DNA of 64,000 nt from Streptomyces mirabilis. Its GTDB lineage: Bacteria; Actinomycetota; Actinomycetes; Streptomycetales; Streptomycetaceae. Shown here in pieces: positions 8,363-16,158 of the stretch. The notes beneath the pieces are model-generated. The model did not search any database. It was not told the DNA's origin and worked only from the letters and a program-made list of their open reading frames with translations. The stretch covers positions 1,612,001-1,676,000 of the forward strand of contig NZ_JBCJKP010000001.1 of assembly GCF_039503195.1 (NCBI RefSeq), in the 5' to 3' direction. The position numbers and the translations under genes were made by a program. Position 1 is the stretch's first letter. Each line of letters starts with the position of its first letter.

Positions 8363-10195
8363 ATGGATCGCTATCCGCCCATCGCCGACCACGGGCTCGT
8401 CGGGGACCTTCAGACCACGGCTCTGGTCTCGTCCCAGGGGGTCATCGACTGGTTCGCGGCACCGCGCTTCGACTCACCGAGCATCTTCGCCGCGCTGCTC
8501 GACCACGACGGCGGCGGCTACTTCCTCCTCGCGCCCGAACACCCCGAAGGCACCTGGAGACAGCTCTACTACCCGGACACCGCCATCGTGGTGACCCGCT
8601 TCATGTCGCCCGACGGAGTCGGCGAGATCGTCGACCACATGCCGGTCCAGCCGGGCCCGACGGCGACCGACCGGCACAGCCTGGTGCGGGTCGTCCGCTC
8701 GGTGCGCGGCACCGTGCGCTTCACACTCGAATGCCGGCCGCGGTTCGACTACGCGCGGGCCGCCCACGACCTCGACCTGACGCACGACAGGCCGATGCAG
8801 GAGACGGCGACGTTCCGGGCTCCCGGGACGACCGCCTACCTCCAGGGCAGCATCCCGCTCGAACGGGACGGGCAGGACGTCCGAGGCGCCATCACCCTCA
8901 ACGCCGGGGAGGCGGCGGTCGTGGTGTTCACCGTCTGCGCGCCGGACGGGGAGGCGCCGCCGCCCCCCACGGTCGAAGGGACCACCGAAGACCTCTGGGA
9001 GAACATCGACTTCTGGCAGAAGTGGGTGCGCACCTCGCGCTACCACGGCCGCTGGACGGACATGGTGCACCGCTCCGCGATCACCCTCAAGCTCCTCACC
9101 TACGCCCCCACGGGCGCCCCGGTCGCCGCCGCCACCATGGGACTGCCCGAGCAGGTCGGCGGCGAGCGCAACTGGGACTACCGCTACACCTGGGTGCGGG
9201 ACGGCTCCCTCTCGGTGCGGGCCCTGCTCGACCTCGGCTTCGTGGAGGAGGCCACCCGCTTCACCCGCTGGCTGGGCGACCGCCTGAGCGCCCGCGAGGG
9301 TCCCGACGACGAACCCCTCCAGATCATGTACCGGGTCGACGGTGACCCCCATCTGACGGAGGAGACCCTGGCGCACTTCGAGGGCTACCGCGGCTCCTAC
9401 CCGGTCCGGGCCGGCAACGCCGCCAGTGACCAACTGCAGCTCGACATCTACGGCGAGGTGCTCTACGCCCTGGCCGAGGGCCGCGAGGTCGGCGAACAGA
9501 CGGGCTACCACGGCTGGAAGGGGCTCGCCGCCACCCTCGACTGGCTCGCCGACTCCTGGGACCGGCCCGACGAGGGCATCTGGGAGACCCGGGGCGGGCG
9601 CAAGGACTTCACCTACAGCCGGGTGATGTGCTGGGCCGCGTTCGACCGCGGCCTGAAGCTGGCGCACGAGTTCAGCAGACCGGCCGACACCGTGCGCTGG
9701 ACCCGGGCCCGGGACGCGATCCTCGAACAGGTCATGGAGCGCGGCTGGAACGAGAAGGAGCAGGCCCTCGTCCAGTACTACGGCAGCGGCGTCCTGGACG
9801 CCTCCCTGCTGCTCGTCCCCCGGGTCGGATTCCTGGCCCCCCGCAGCCCCGGCTGGCTCAACACCCTGGACGCCATGGACCGCGTCCTCGTCTCCGACAG
9901 CCTGGTCTACCGCTACGACCCCGGGGCCTCGCCCGACGGACTGCGCGGCTCCGAAGGAACCTTCAGTCTGTGCACCTTCCTGTACGTCGACGCCCTCGCC
10001 CGCGCGGGGCGCCTCTCCCAGGCCCGCTATGCCTTCGAGAAGATGCAGACGTACGCGAACCACGTCGGCCTGTTCGCCGAGGAGATCGGTCCCAGCGGGG
10101 AGCAACTGGGCAACTTCCCGCAGGCCTTCACCCATCTCTCGCTGATCATGGCCGCGACGACGCTGGACGAGGCGCTCGACGCGCTCCATCGCTGA
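8363..10195 (+). CDS. Glycoside hydrolase family 15 protein (glucoamylase/trehalase-like)
   Basis: A 610-residue enzyme with the GH15 architecture: an N-terminal beta-sandwich domain (about 1-230) and a C-terminal (alpha/alpha)6 barrel. The segment W-D-Y-R-Y-T-W-V-R-D near residue 272 is the family substrate-binding signature, and G-P-S-G-E-Q-L-G-N-F-P-Q-A near the C-terminus is also typical. There is no signal peptide, so it should act in the cytoplasm on glycogen-type glucans or trehalose. In actinobacteria, cytoplasmic GH15 proteins include trehalases, and the sequence alone does not separate the two. The AAGGAG site ends 6-7 nt before the ATG. The 3' end overlaps the convergent ClC gene by 50 bases. 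Confidence 0.9.
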   Translation: MDRYPPIADHGLVGDLQTTALVSSQGVIDWFAAPRFDSPSIFAALLDHDGGGYFLLAPEHPEGTWRQLYYPDTAIVVTRFMSPDGVGEIVDHMPVQPGPTATDRHSLVRVVRSVRGTVRFTLECRPRFDYARAAHDLDLTHDRPMQETATFRAPGTTAYLQGSIPLERDGQDVRGAITLNAGEAAVVVFTVCAPDGEAPPPPTVEGTTEDLWENIDFWQKWVRTSRYHGRWTDMVHRSAITLKLLTYAPTGAPVAAATMGLPEQVGGERNWDYRYTWVRDGSLSVRALLDLGFVEEATRFTRWLGDRLSAREGPDDEPLQIMYRVDGDPHLTEETLAHFEGYRGSYPVRAGNAASDQLQLDIYGEVLYALAEGREVGEQTGYHGWKGLAATLDWLADSWDRPDEGIWETRGGRKDFTYSRVMCWAAFDRGLKLAHEFSRPADTVRWTRARDAILEQVMERGWNEKEQALVQYYGSGVLDASLLLVPRVGFLAPRSPGWLNTLDAMDRVLVSDSLVYRYDPGASPDGLRGSEGTFSLCTFLYVDALARAGRLSQARYAFEKMQTYANHVGLFAEEIGPSGEQLGNFPQAFTHLSLIMAATTLDEALDALHR

Positions 10196-11450
10196 ACACC
10201 GGGATTCCCGGCCCCTGCGACAGCAGTTCGGTGGTCACGAAGGACACCACGGCGGCGAGCACGATCACCGGCACCGTGCCCGAGTTGCCCACCATCAGCA
10301 CGACCAGCACCACACAGCTGACCGGCAGCCGGAGCGCGGCGGTGGACGAGGCCGCCATGCCCGCCGCCACGCCCGGCACGACGCCGAGCCCCGGCAGCGG
10401 CGCGAGCAGGGCGCCCGTCGCGCCGCCCAGGAACAACGCGGGGAACACCGGACCGCCGCGCAGGCTGCCCAGGCAGAGCGCGTAGGCGACACTCTTGAAC
10501 ACCAGGACCGCCACCAGGCTGCCGACCGACCAGGCGTGCGGGTCGGTGGCGAGCTGCCCCAGCATGGACTGGCCCGACAGGGCGACGTCGGACGGCGAAC
10601 GGCCGGTGAGGACCGCGTAGAGCGCCGCGCAGACGGCCGCGCCGAGTGCGCAGAGCACCGTGTTGCGCAACGGGTGCGCGACCACGAGGCGCGCCGCGAT
10701 CCGCCCGCCCACGATGATCCAGTGGATGGCCGCCCCGATGACGACCGCCATGAGCACCGACCACACCACGTCCCCGGCGTCGAGAACGGAGGGCGCGGGC
10801 AGTCCGATCTCCAGGCTCCCGGTCTTCAGCCCGGTCCAGTGTCCGAAGCCGGTGAACACGATGGCGCCGATTCCGCCGGCCAGCAGGACGGGAAGCATCA
10901 CCGCGAACAACTGCGGCCCGCCCACTCCGGACACCTCCATCAGGAGCACCGCCGCCACCAGCGGACTTCCGAAGATCACGGAGATGGCCGACGCGGCGCC
11001 CGCGGCACCGAGCAACTCCGTGTTCGCCTCCGTCGCGGGAACACGTACGAGATCCCGGAACATCAGCGCCAGACCGCCGCCCAGGGCGATCAGGGGCGCC
11101 TCGGGCCCGAGCACGGCTCCCAGCGGCAGACTCGCCAGCGCGGCGAGGACCACGCCGGGAACGGCGGCCTTCGACGCGCCTCCGGGCTGCAGGCCCCCCG
11201 CCGGGACGTGTCCGCCCCGGCCGGGAAACCGCAGGACGACCAGGGCGACGACCGCACCCGACACCAGAGCCGGCGGCAACGGCCACCACCACGGCGGATT
11301 CGACCACCCGAGACGGTGCGGCCAGTCCACCCAGATCAGGCGTTCCAGCTCGTGCAGCAGGACGAGGAACCAGAACGCGACCAACGACACCGGGATCCCG
11401 ATCAGGCCGCAGAACAGCAACGTCCGCCGGTACGCGGGCTGCCGCAGCAT
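10146..11450 (-). CDS. ClC-type chloride channel/transporter
   Basis: A 434-residue protein with about ten membrane helices. It carries ClC signatures: G-P-E-A-P-L (about 119-124, with the gating glutamate, in place of the common G-x-E-G-P) and G-G-P-V-F-P-A-L-F-L-G-G (about 355). The first G-S-G-I-P-type loop is altered to G-G-H-V-P-A-G-G. No CBS domains are present. The ATG at 11450 lacks a well-spaced Shine-Dalgarno. A good AGGAGAAG lies farther upstream, 4 nt before an in-frame ATC, so the true start may be upstream at a non-standard codon. Substrate (chloride, or fluoride as in some bacterial ClCs) is not determined. Confidence 0.85.
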   Translation of the reverse strand: MLRQPAYRRTLLFCGLIGIPVSLVAFWFLVLLHELERLIWVDWPHRLGWSNPPWWWPLPPALVSGAVVALVVLRFPGRGGHVPAGGLQPGGASKAAVPGVVLAALASLPLGAVLGPEAPLIALGGGLALMFRDLVRVPATEANTELLGAAGAASAISVIFGSPLVAAVLLMEVSGVGGPQLFAVMLPVLLAGGIGAIVFTGFGHWTGLKTGSLEIGLPAPSVLDAGDVVWSVLMAVVIGAAIHWIIVGGRIAARLVVAHPLRNTVLCALGAAVCAALYAVLTGRSPSDVALSGQSMLGQLATDPHAWSVGSLVAVLVFKSVAYALCLGSLRGGPVFPALFLGGATGALLAPLPGLGVVPGVAAGMAASSTAALRLPVSCVVLVVLMVGNSGTVPVIVLAAVVSFVTTELLSQGPGIPVFSDGARRAPRPASSRP

Positions 11451-11617
11451 GTCCCTCAGCTGCTCGGCCTCGCGGGGCTGATCTCCCGACGCGGGCTCCG
11501 CCCGTACGGGCTTCGGTTCGGTGATGGGTCTTCTCCTGGGTCCGCTCGCAGCGATGCCGCCGGTCGGAGCGCGAGATTACCCACCACGTCGCCCTTGCCA
11601 CTCCAAGCCACGCGACA

Positions 11618-11682
11618 CCACCCGGAAACCCTCCGGGTGGACGCGCCCCACCGATGCCGCACGGCCCCCGGACCATCGGTGG
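11618..11682 (-). terminator. Two consecutive hairpins after the GNAT gene
   Basis: Reading from the GNAT stop codon, the first hairpin pairs CCACCGATG (11648-11656) with CATCGGTGG (11674-11682). The second pairs CCACCCGGA (11618-11626) with TCCGGGTGG (11632-11640) over a 5-base loop. Neither has a U tract, which is usual for Streptomyces terminators. They would separate the GNAT transcript from the ClC gene downstream. Confidence 0.65.
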
Positions 11683-11691
11683 AGAAGCCGC

Positions 11692-12807
11692 TCAGCGGGC
11701 GCGGGGGCCCGCCGCGCCGGAGTCCGGCCGACCCGAAGTACGCAGCGTGCCGACCGTCTTCAGCAGCCGGTCGGCCGGATCCCGCAGCCGGGGATGGGCC
11801 AGGACCGTGTTGCGCAGGCCCCGCACCGGCCTGCGCCAGAGCCGGTGCGCCGTGGCCACCGGGTGGGGGCGGGTCGCGAACCCTTCGCCCACGCGCAGCT
11901 CCCGGGTCTTGAGCCAGTCCTTCCACTCCTTGTCGCCACGGCCCAGGTCCATGAGCCGCACGCCCTCCCGCCCTGCGGCCTCGGCCATCCGGAGGTGCAT
12001 GATCAACCCGGGCGAGTAGTAGCGGAGTTCGGGGTCGTACGCGGTGAACCAGGCCGCGAACAGCGTGCGCGAGGTCGGTCCGAAGTGTGCGGCCACCGGC
12101 CGGTCACCGGCGTACACCACGGACAGCACTCCGTTGAAGTGCTCCTCACGGACCCGGAAGAGATGGTCCACCAGGTCCACGATCCAGGGCCGCGCGAAGC
12201 GGTCCATCCGTCCCGTCCTGCGGTACTGGGCGGACTTCCAGCGCATGAGGGTGCGCAGCACCCGCGGGTCGCGCTCGTCGTAGACGAACCGCATCTCGCC
12301 CAGGTCGCGTCCCAGGCGGCGTTCCTTCTTCAGCGTCGTCTTGGCCAGTCCCGGGTAGGCGCCGCGCAGCCACTCGGCGTAGGTGCCCTCGCCGACCTTC
12401 AGGTCTATCACCGGTGAGGCGAACGTCCCGGTGACATGTCTGCCGAAGGGTTTCTGCTCCTCGACGAGGTGGTCGAACTCGAAGACGGACAGCCCACAGG
12501 CCCGCAGTAGTTCCTGCGTGTCCCAGGTGACCCCGGGGCGGTGCACCAGGGCCTGACAGTCGGAGAGACCGAGACCGATGGCTCGGCCGACGCCCAGGGA
12601 GTTGCGCTCGTACGGGAAGAAGCCGACGGGCTCCCCTCTCTCGTGGAGGACCGCCACGTGCGCCCCGCCCCGGTACCTGTCGATCCCCGCCGCGAACTCC
12701 GGGGCCAGGAACGGGTTGGCGTAGTCGGGCGACTCGTCCATCACCCGATGCCAGGCCAGGAGGAGCGAACTGCTCAGCTCCTCCGGTCTGTGGATCGTGA
12801 TCTCCAC
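11692..12807 (-). CDS. GNAT/FemAB-like acyltransferase (CelD/BcsL type)
   Basis: A 371-residue protein with the two-lobed GNAT arrangement seen in FemAB- and CelD-like acyltransferases. The C-terminal half has A-A-H-F-G, then Y-S-P-G near residue 274 and a following L-M-D-L-G-R-G-D-K-E-W-K, the usual end of the acetyl-CoA lobe in this group. Members act on cell-surface polysaccharides or peptides, but the substrate here is unknown. Start is GTG at 12807, with GAGG running into the codon, so initiation may be weak or leaderless. It is followed by two terminator hairpins and has no operon partner. Confidence 0.75.
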   Translation of the reverse strand: MEITIHRPEELSSSLLLAWHRVMDESPDYANPFLAPEFAAGIDRYRGGAHVAVLHERGEPVGFFPYERNSLGVGRAIGLGLSDCQALVHRPGVTWDTQELLRACGLSVFEFDHLVEEQKPFGRHVTGTFASPVIDLKVGEGTYAEWLRGAYPGLAKTTLKKERRLGRDLGEMRFVYDERDPRVLRTLMRWKSAQYRRTGRMDRFARPWIVDLVDHLFRVREEHFNGVLSVVYAGDRPVAAHFGPTSRTLFAAWFTAYDPELRYYSPGLIMHLRMAEAAGREGVRLMDLGRGDKEWKDWLKTRELRVGEGFATRPHPVATAHRLWRRPVRGLRNTVLAHPRLRDPADRLLKTVGTLRTSGRPDSGAAGPRAR

Positions 12808-13253
12808 CTCAGATCAACCGCCCTTCCGCGGGCTCCGCGAGGGACGTACCGTTCGCAGCGCGGACCCCTAAGGCGTGAGGATCGTTGTTCATCGATCGCA
12901 CGGCCGACCGCCCCCCATTCCCCCATGACGCGTCTCGAACTGTTCCGCGAGGCTCAAACGTCGCGAATCAGTACGCAAGCTGTCAAGGGTGTCTGTCGTA
13001 ACGGAAGAGTGGGAATTGGCGTGCCCGGACCCGAACAGGCCATCGGCGCTCGGGTCCCGACAGCGGATCGGAGGCCGATGCACTCGTCGTTCACCCCACG
13101 CATGAGGCGCCGCAGGGGGTGGAAGCCGTCGCGGGAGAGGACCGGTGGCGCACCGCCGGCCCGGCCGAACGACACCACGCGCTGCGCCCCGGCGCAGGCG
13201 AGGGCGTCGCGCGGTTCCGCCGTGCGCGTGTCCGGCTCGGCGCGACAGGCTCC
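12808..13253. other. Intergenic region without a convincing gene
   Basis: About 450 bases between the divergent GNAT and MFS genes. Open frames are present, but their translations are Arg/Pro-rich with no domain-like pattern. I see no RNA gene. The segment around 12950-13020 is less GC-rich than its surroundings and may hold promoter elements for the GNAT gene. Confidence 0.4.
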
Positions 13254-13288
13254 TTGCCCCACCCCCGCCCGCCGCCTACGCTGACTTT
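13254..13288 (+). promoter_or_regulatory. Promoter of the MFS gene; leaderless mRNA predicted
   Basis: A -35 box TTGCCC (13254-13259), a 17-bp spacer and a -10 box TACGCT (13277-13282) end 6 nt before the GTG start at 13289. Transcription would then begin at or next to the start codon, giving a leaderless mRNA. No Shine-Dalgarno is present. Confidence 0.65.
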
Positions 13289-14494
13289 GTGCCGCTAATA
13301 AACAAAGCCAGGTCGCACAGTGCCGTGCGGGGCCCCGCCGGCCTCACCCGCCTGCGTGGCGCCATCACCGCCTTCTTCGCCCTCGACGGCTTCGTCTTCG
13401 CGGGCTGGGTCGTGCGCATCCCGGCCATCAAGGAGCAGACCGGCGCCTCGGTGAGCGCCCTGGGGCTCGCCCTGCTCGGCGTCTCCGCCGGAGCGGTGAT
13501 CACGATGACGCTCACCGGCCGACTGTGCCGCCGCTTCGGCAGCCATCCGGTGACCGTCGTCTGCGGCATCCTGCTGGCGCTGAGCGTGGCCCTGCCCCCG
13601 CTGACGCACTCGGCGGTCGCGCTGGGGCTGGTCCTGCTCGTGTTCGGAGCGGCGTACGGCGGTATCAACGTCGCCATGAACAGCGCCGCCGTCGACCTGG
13701 TGGCCGCGCTGCGGCGGCCTGTCATGCCGAGCTTCCACGCGGCGTTCAGCCTGGGCGGCATGATCGGCGCGGGGCTCGGCGCACTGGTGGCGGGTTCCTT
13801 GTCCCCCACCCGGCACCTGCTCGCGCTCACCGTGATCGGCCTGCTGGTGACCGCCCTCGCCGGACGCACTCTGCTGAGCCATGAGCCTGCGACGCCCCCG
13901 GAGCGCGGACCGTCGCACGAGGAGCGCGCCCCGCGTCGCCTCGACGCACGCACCCGAGGGCTGGTGTTCGTCTTCGGCCTGATCGCCCTGTGCACCGCGT
14001 ACGGCGAGGGTGCCCTGGCCGACTGGGGAGCCCTCCACCTGGAACAGGATCTGCGGGCCCACCCGGGCGTCGCGGCCGCCGGCTACTCCTGCTTCGCGCT
14101 CGCCATGACCATCGGCCGGGCCGGCGGTACGACGCTGCTGGAACGGCTGGGTCGCACACGGACGTTGGTGGGAGGCGGCGCCACGGCCGCCACCGGCATG
14201 CTGCTCGGCGCGCTCGCCCCCTCCGTGTGGGCGGCCCTTCTCGGCTTCGCGATCACAGGGCTCGGACTCGCCAACATCTTCCCCGTCGCCGTCGAACGCG
14301 CCGGCTCCCTCGCCGGCCCGAGCGGTGTCGCCATCGCCTCGACGCTCGGCTACGGCGGCATGCTCCTGGGCCCGCCCGCGATCGGGTTCATGGCCGACTG
14401 GTTCTCGCTGCCCGTCGCCCTCACCAGCGTGACGGTGCTGGCGGCGCTGGCCGCGCTCATCGGGTTCGGGACCCGCCGGGCGGCCGTGGGCTGA
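13289..14494 (+). CDS. MFS transporter
   Basis: A 401-residue protein with about 12 membrane helices and a short basic loop after helix 2 (G-R-L-C-R-R-F-G) matching the MFS G-x-L-x-D-R-x-G pattern without the Asp. The middle loop (about 205-225) is charged. It resembles the single-subunit YbjJ-like MFS group, whose substrates are mostly unknown. The GTG at 13289 was chosen because the hydrophobic core starts soon after it and a well-formed promoter ends 6 nt upstream. Any longer form would start inside that promoter. A GC-rich hairpin follows the stop. Confidence 0.82.
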   Translation: MPLINKARSHSAVRGPAGLTRLRGAITAFFALDGFVFAGWVVRIPAIKEQTGASVSALGLALLGVSAGAVITMTLTGRLCRRFGSHPVTVVCGILLALSVALPPLTHSAVALGLVLLVFGAAYGGINVAMNSAAVDLVAALRRPVMPSFHAAFSLGGMIGAGLGALVAGSLSPTRHLLALTVIGLLVTALAGRTLLSHEPATPPERGPSHEERAPRRLDARTRGLVFVFGLIALCTAYGEGALADWGALHLEQDLRAHPGVAAAGYSCFALAMTIGRAGGTTLLERLGRTRTLVGGGATAATGMLLGALAPSVWAALLGFAITGLGLANIFPVAVERAGSLAGPSGVAIASTLGYGGMLLGPPAIGFMADWFSLPVALTSVTVLAALAALIGFGTRRAAVG

Positions 14495-14522
14495 CGGTAC
14501 GTCGCCCCTGGGTCCTGTCGGG

Positions 14523-14543
14523 CGCCCCCGCGGACCGGGGGCG
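14523..14543 (+). terminator. Hairpin after the MFS gene
   Basis: CGCCCCCG pairs with CGGGGGCG over a 5-base loop, 28 bases after the MFS stop codon. An 8-bp all-GC stem without a U tract is typical of Streptomyces terminators. Confidence 0.6.
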
Positions 14544-14550
14544 GGCGTGC

Positions 14551-14662
14551 TCCACCTCACAGCGGGCCACGGAGCCGGGCGGGAACAACCCAGGGGCATC
14601 GGCCGTTGATCCGTGCGTGGCTACGGAGGGGACAGTGTCCCCGGGTCTCACCTACAGCCCAT
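14551..14662 (+). ncRNA. Structured leader resembling a ydaO-type (c-di-AMP) riboswitch
   Basis: The stretch contains GGAGCCGGGC, GGGAACAACCC, GGGGCATCGGCC, a perfect GGGGACA-G-TGTCCCC hairpin (14628-14642) and CTCACCTACAGCCC, in that order. From memory, this order resembles conserved parts of the actinobacterial ydaO-yuaA (RF00379) element, which usually precedes cell-wall hydrolase genes. The match is by eye and some consensus positions differ. A second hairpin (CCATGGGG, 14659-14666, with CCCCATGG, 14685-14692) and a terminator-like stem at 14739-14770 follow, as an expression platform would. The gene behind it is not a cell-wall hydrolase, which argues for caution. Confidence 0.4.
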
Positions 14663-14738
14663 GGGGACGATCGTCCGGCTGAAGCCCCATGGAGCGTTCC
14701 GCCGCGAGGCGACCGCCCTCCGTCGGCCACGACATACG

Positions 14739-14770
14739 GCCCCGGCTGGTCTCCCCCGTCCAGCCGGGGC
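14739..14770 (+). terminator. Strong intrinsic terminator-like hairpin
   Basis: GCCCCGGCTGG (14739-14749) pairs perfectly with CCAGCCGGGGC (14760-14770) over a 10-base loop and is followed by TTCTCCTTGT. It lies between the riboswitch-like element and the isomerase-fold gene at 14804, so it could be the regulated terminator of that leader. Confidence 0.6.
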
Positions 14771-14803
14771 TTCTCCTTGTCCACCACCGGGCACACTCGC
14801 CAC

Positions 14804-15547
14804 ATGGAGATTCCGGAGTTCGTGGAGACCCTGGACCAGGAGGGCCGGTCGCTCGCCGCGGCGGCTGAGCAGGCGGGGCCCGACGCCAAGGTGGCGACCT
14901 GCCCGGGGTGGCAGGTGCGGGATCTGGTGCGGCACACGGGCATGGTGCACCGGTGGGCGACGGCGTTCGTCGCCGAGGGGTACGCCGCGTACCACCCGGA
15001 CGGCGGCCTGCCCGAGTTGGACGGCGCCGAACTGCTGGCCTGGTTCAGGGACGGCCACCGCCGCCTGGTCGACACGCTCGCGGCCGCTCCGCCCGACCTG
15101 TCCTGCTGGAGCTTTCTGCCCGCGCCCTCGCCGCTCGCCTTCTGGGCACGGCGGCAGGCGCACGAGACGACCATCCACCGGGTCGACGCGCAGTCGGCGC
15201 TCGGCGCGACGCCGGACACGGTGACCCGGGGCTTCGCGGTGGACGGGATCGACGAGTTGCTGCGCGGCTTCCACGGACGTCCGAGGAGCCAGGTGCGTTC
15301 CCGAACGCCCCGTGTGCTGCGGGTGCGCGCCACCGACGTGGACGCGGTGTGGACCGTACGGCTGTCGCCCGAGCCGCCGGTCAGCGAGCGGGGCGCGACG
15401 GCGGCCGGAGACGTCGACTGCGAGCTGGCGGGGCCCGCGGCACAGCTCTATCTGGCGCTGTGGAACCGGCTGCCGTTCCCCGACTTGACCGGTGACACCT
15501 CGCTCGCCGCGCTGTGGCGGGAGAAGTCCGGCGTCACCTGGGGCTGA
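14804..15547 (+). CDS. Maleylpyruvate isomerase family, mycothiol-dependent enzyme
   Basis: A 247-residue protein with the DinB-like four-helix bundle (MDMPI_N) at about 10-150 and a C-terminal domain. The metal ligands expected in the family are visible: the His in R-D-L-V-R-H-T-G near residue 46, and H-E-T-T-I-H-R-V-D-A near 123, which supplies Glu and His. Members are zinc-dependent and use mycothiol for isomerisation or detoxification; the substrate here is not predictable. A CACACT hexamer ends 6 nt before the ATG and there is no Shine-Dalgarno, so the mRNA may be leaderless. A structured leader and terminator lie just upstream. Confidence 0.85.
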   Translation: MEIPEFVETLDQEGRSLAAAAEQAGPDAKVATCPGWQVRDLVRHTGMVHRWATAFVAEGYAAYHPDGGLPELDGAELLAWFRDGHRRLVDTLAAAPPDLSCWSFLPAPSPLAFWARRQAHETTIHRVDAQSALGATPDTVTRGFAVDGIDELLRGFHGRPRSQVRSRTPRVLRVRATDVDAVWTVRLSPEPPVSERGATAAGDVDCELAGPAAQLYLALWNRLPFPDLTGDTSLAALWREKSGVTWG

Positions 15548-15662
15548 GACACCGGGGACCGACCGGGTCGGTCCGGGTCGGTCCGCGTGCGATGGCGGTC
15601 CGCGTGTGGTGGCCTCCGACCTGCCATCCCGTGGGGTGGCCTCCGGCCCGCGGTCCGCGGTG

Positions 15663-16073
15663 TCAGGCGCCGGTGGCCGTCCCGTCCGCCAGCATCCGCG
15701 TCAGCACCGCCCGCTGCACCGGTAGCACCTCGGCGTGGAGCGTTCGTCCCTTCGGGGTGAGGCAGACGCGCACCCCCCTGCGGTCCTCCGGGCACATGCC
15801 GCGCGTCACGAGACCGTCCTTCTCCAGGCGGGCGATCAGCCGGGACAGGGCGCTCTGGCTCAGATGGACGCGGTCGGAGATCTCCTGGACGCGGTAGGAG
15901 CAGTCACCGTCGGACGCGGTGCCCCCGGCCAACACGTCCAGCACCTCGAAGTCGCTTGCGCCCAGGCCGTGTCCGTGCAGCTCGCGGTCGAGCTCGCACA
16001 GGGTGCGCGCGTGCACCGCGAGGATGTCACGCCACTGGTCCACGAGCACCTGCTCGGCCTTCTTCGCCGCCAT
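15663..16073 (-). CDS. MarR family transcriptional regulator
   Basis: A 136-residue winged-helix regulator. The recognition-helix region has L-S-Q-S-A-L-S-R-L-I (about 75-84) and the wing is P-E-D-R-R-G-V-R-V-C (about 99-108), both typical of MarR. The ATG at 16073 was chosen because it begins the usual MarR N-terminus; the frame continues upstream through the operator region but is not MarR-like there. It is divergent from an MFS exporter with only 85 bases between them. The obvious inference is that it represses the exporter and itself until a toxic ligand binds. TACGGT ends 6-7 nt before the ATG, suggesting a leaderless transcript. Confidence 0.88.
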   Translation of the reverse strand: MAAKKAEQVLVDQWRDILAVHARTLCELDRELHGHGLGASDFEVLDVLAGGTASDGDCSYRVQEISDRVHLSQSALSRLIARLEKDGLVTRGMCPEDRRGVRVCLTPKGRTLHAEVLPVQRAVLTRMLADGTATGA

Positions 16074-16102
16074 GGCCGCACCGTAGCAAAGAATCGAGTT
16101 TG

Positions 16103-16151
16103 TTGCATCGGAATTAAATGCGCTTGCATCCGATGCATGTGCATGTACTGT
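16103..16151 (+). promoter_or_regulatory. MFS exporter promoter overlapped by MarR operator-like repeats
   Basis: TTGCATC occurs at 16103-16109 and 16124-16130, 21 bp apart, so on the same face of the helix. The second copy is part of the perfect palindrome TGCATC-C-GATGCA (16125-16137). The exporter -35 TTGCAT (16124-16129) lies within that palindrome, and with a 16-bp spacer the -10 is TACTGT (16146-16151), 7 nt before the ATG. A bound dimer would block the promoter directly. Confidence 0.65.
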
Positions 16152-16158
16152 CTCCCGC

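Noticed and set aside
14613..14803. Small open frame within the riboswitch-like region
   Set aside because: Its codons run through three hairpins, including the terminator, so the sequence is better explained as structured RNA.
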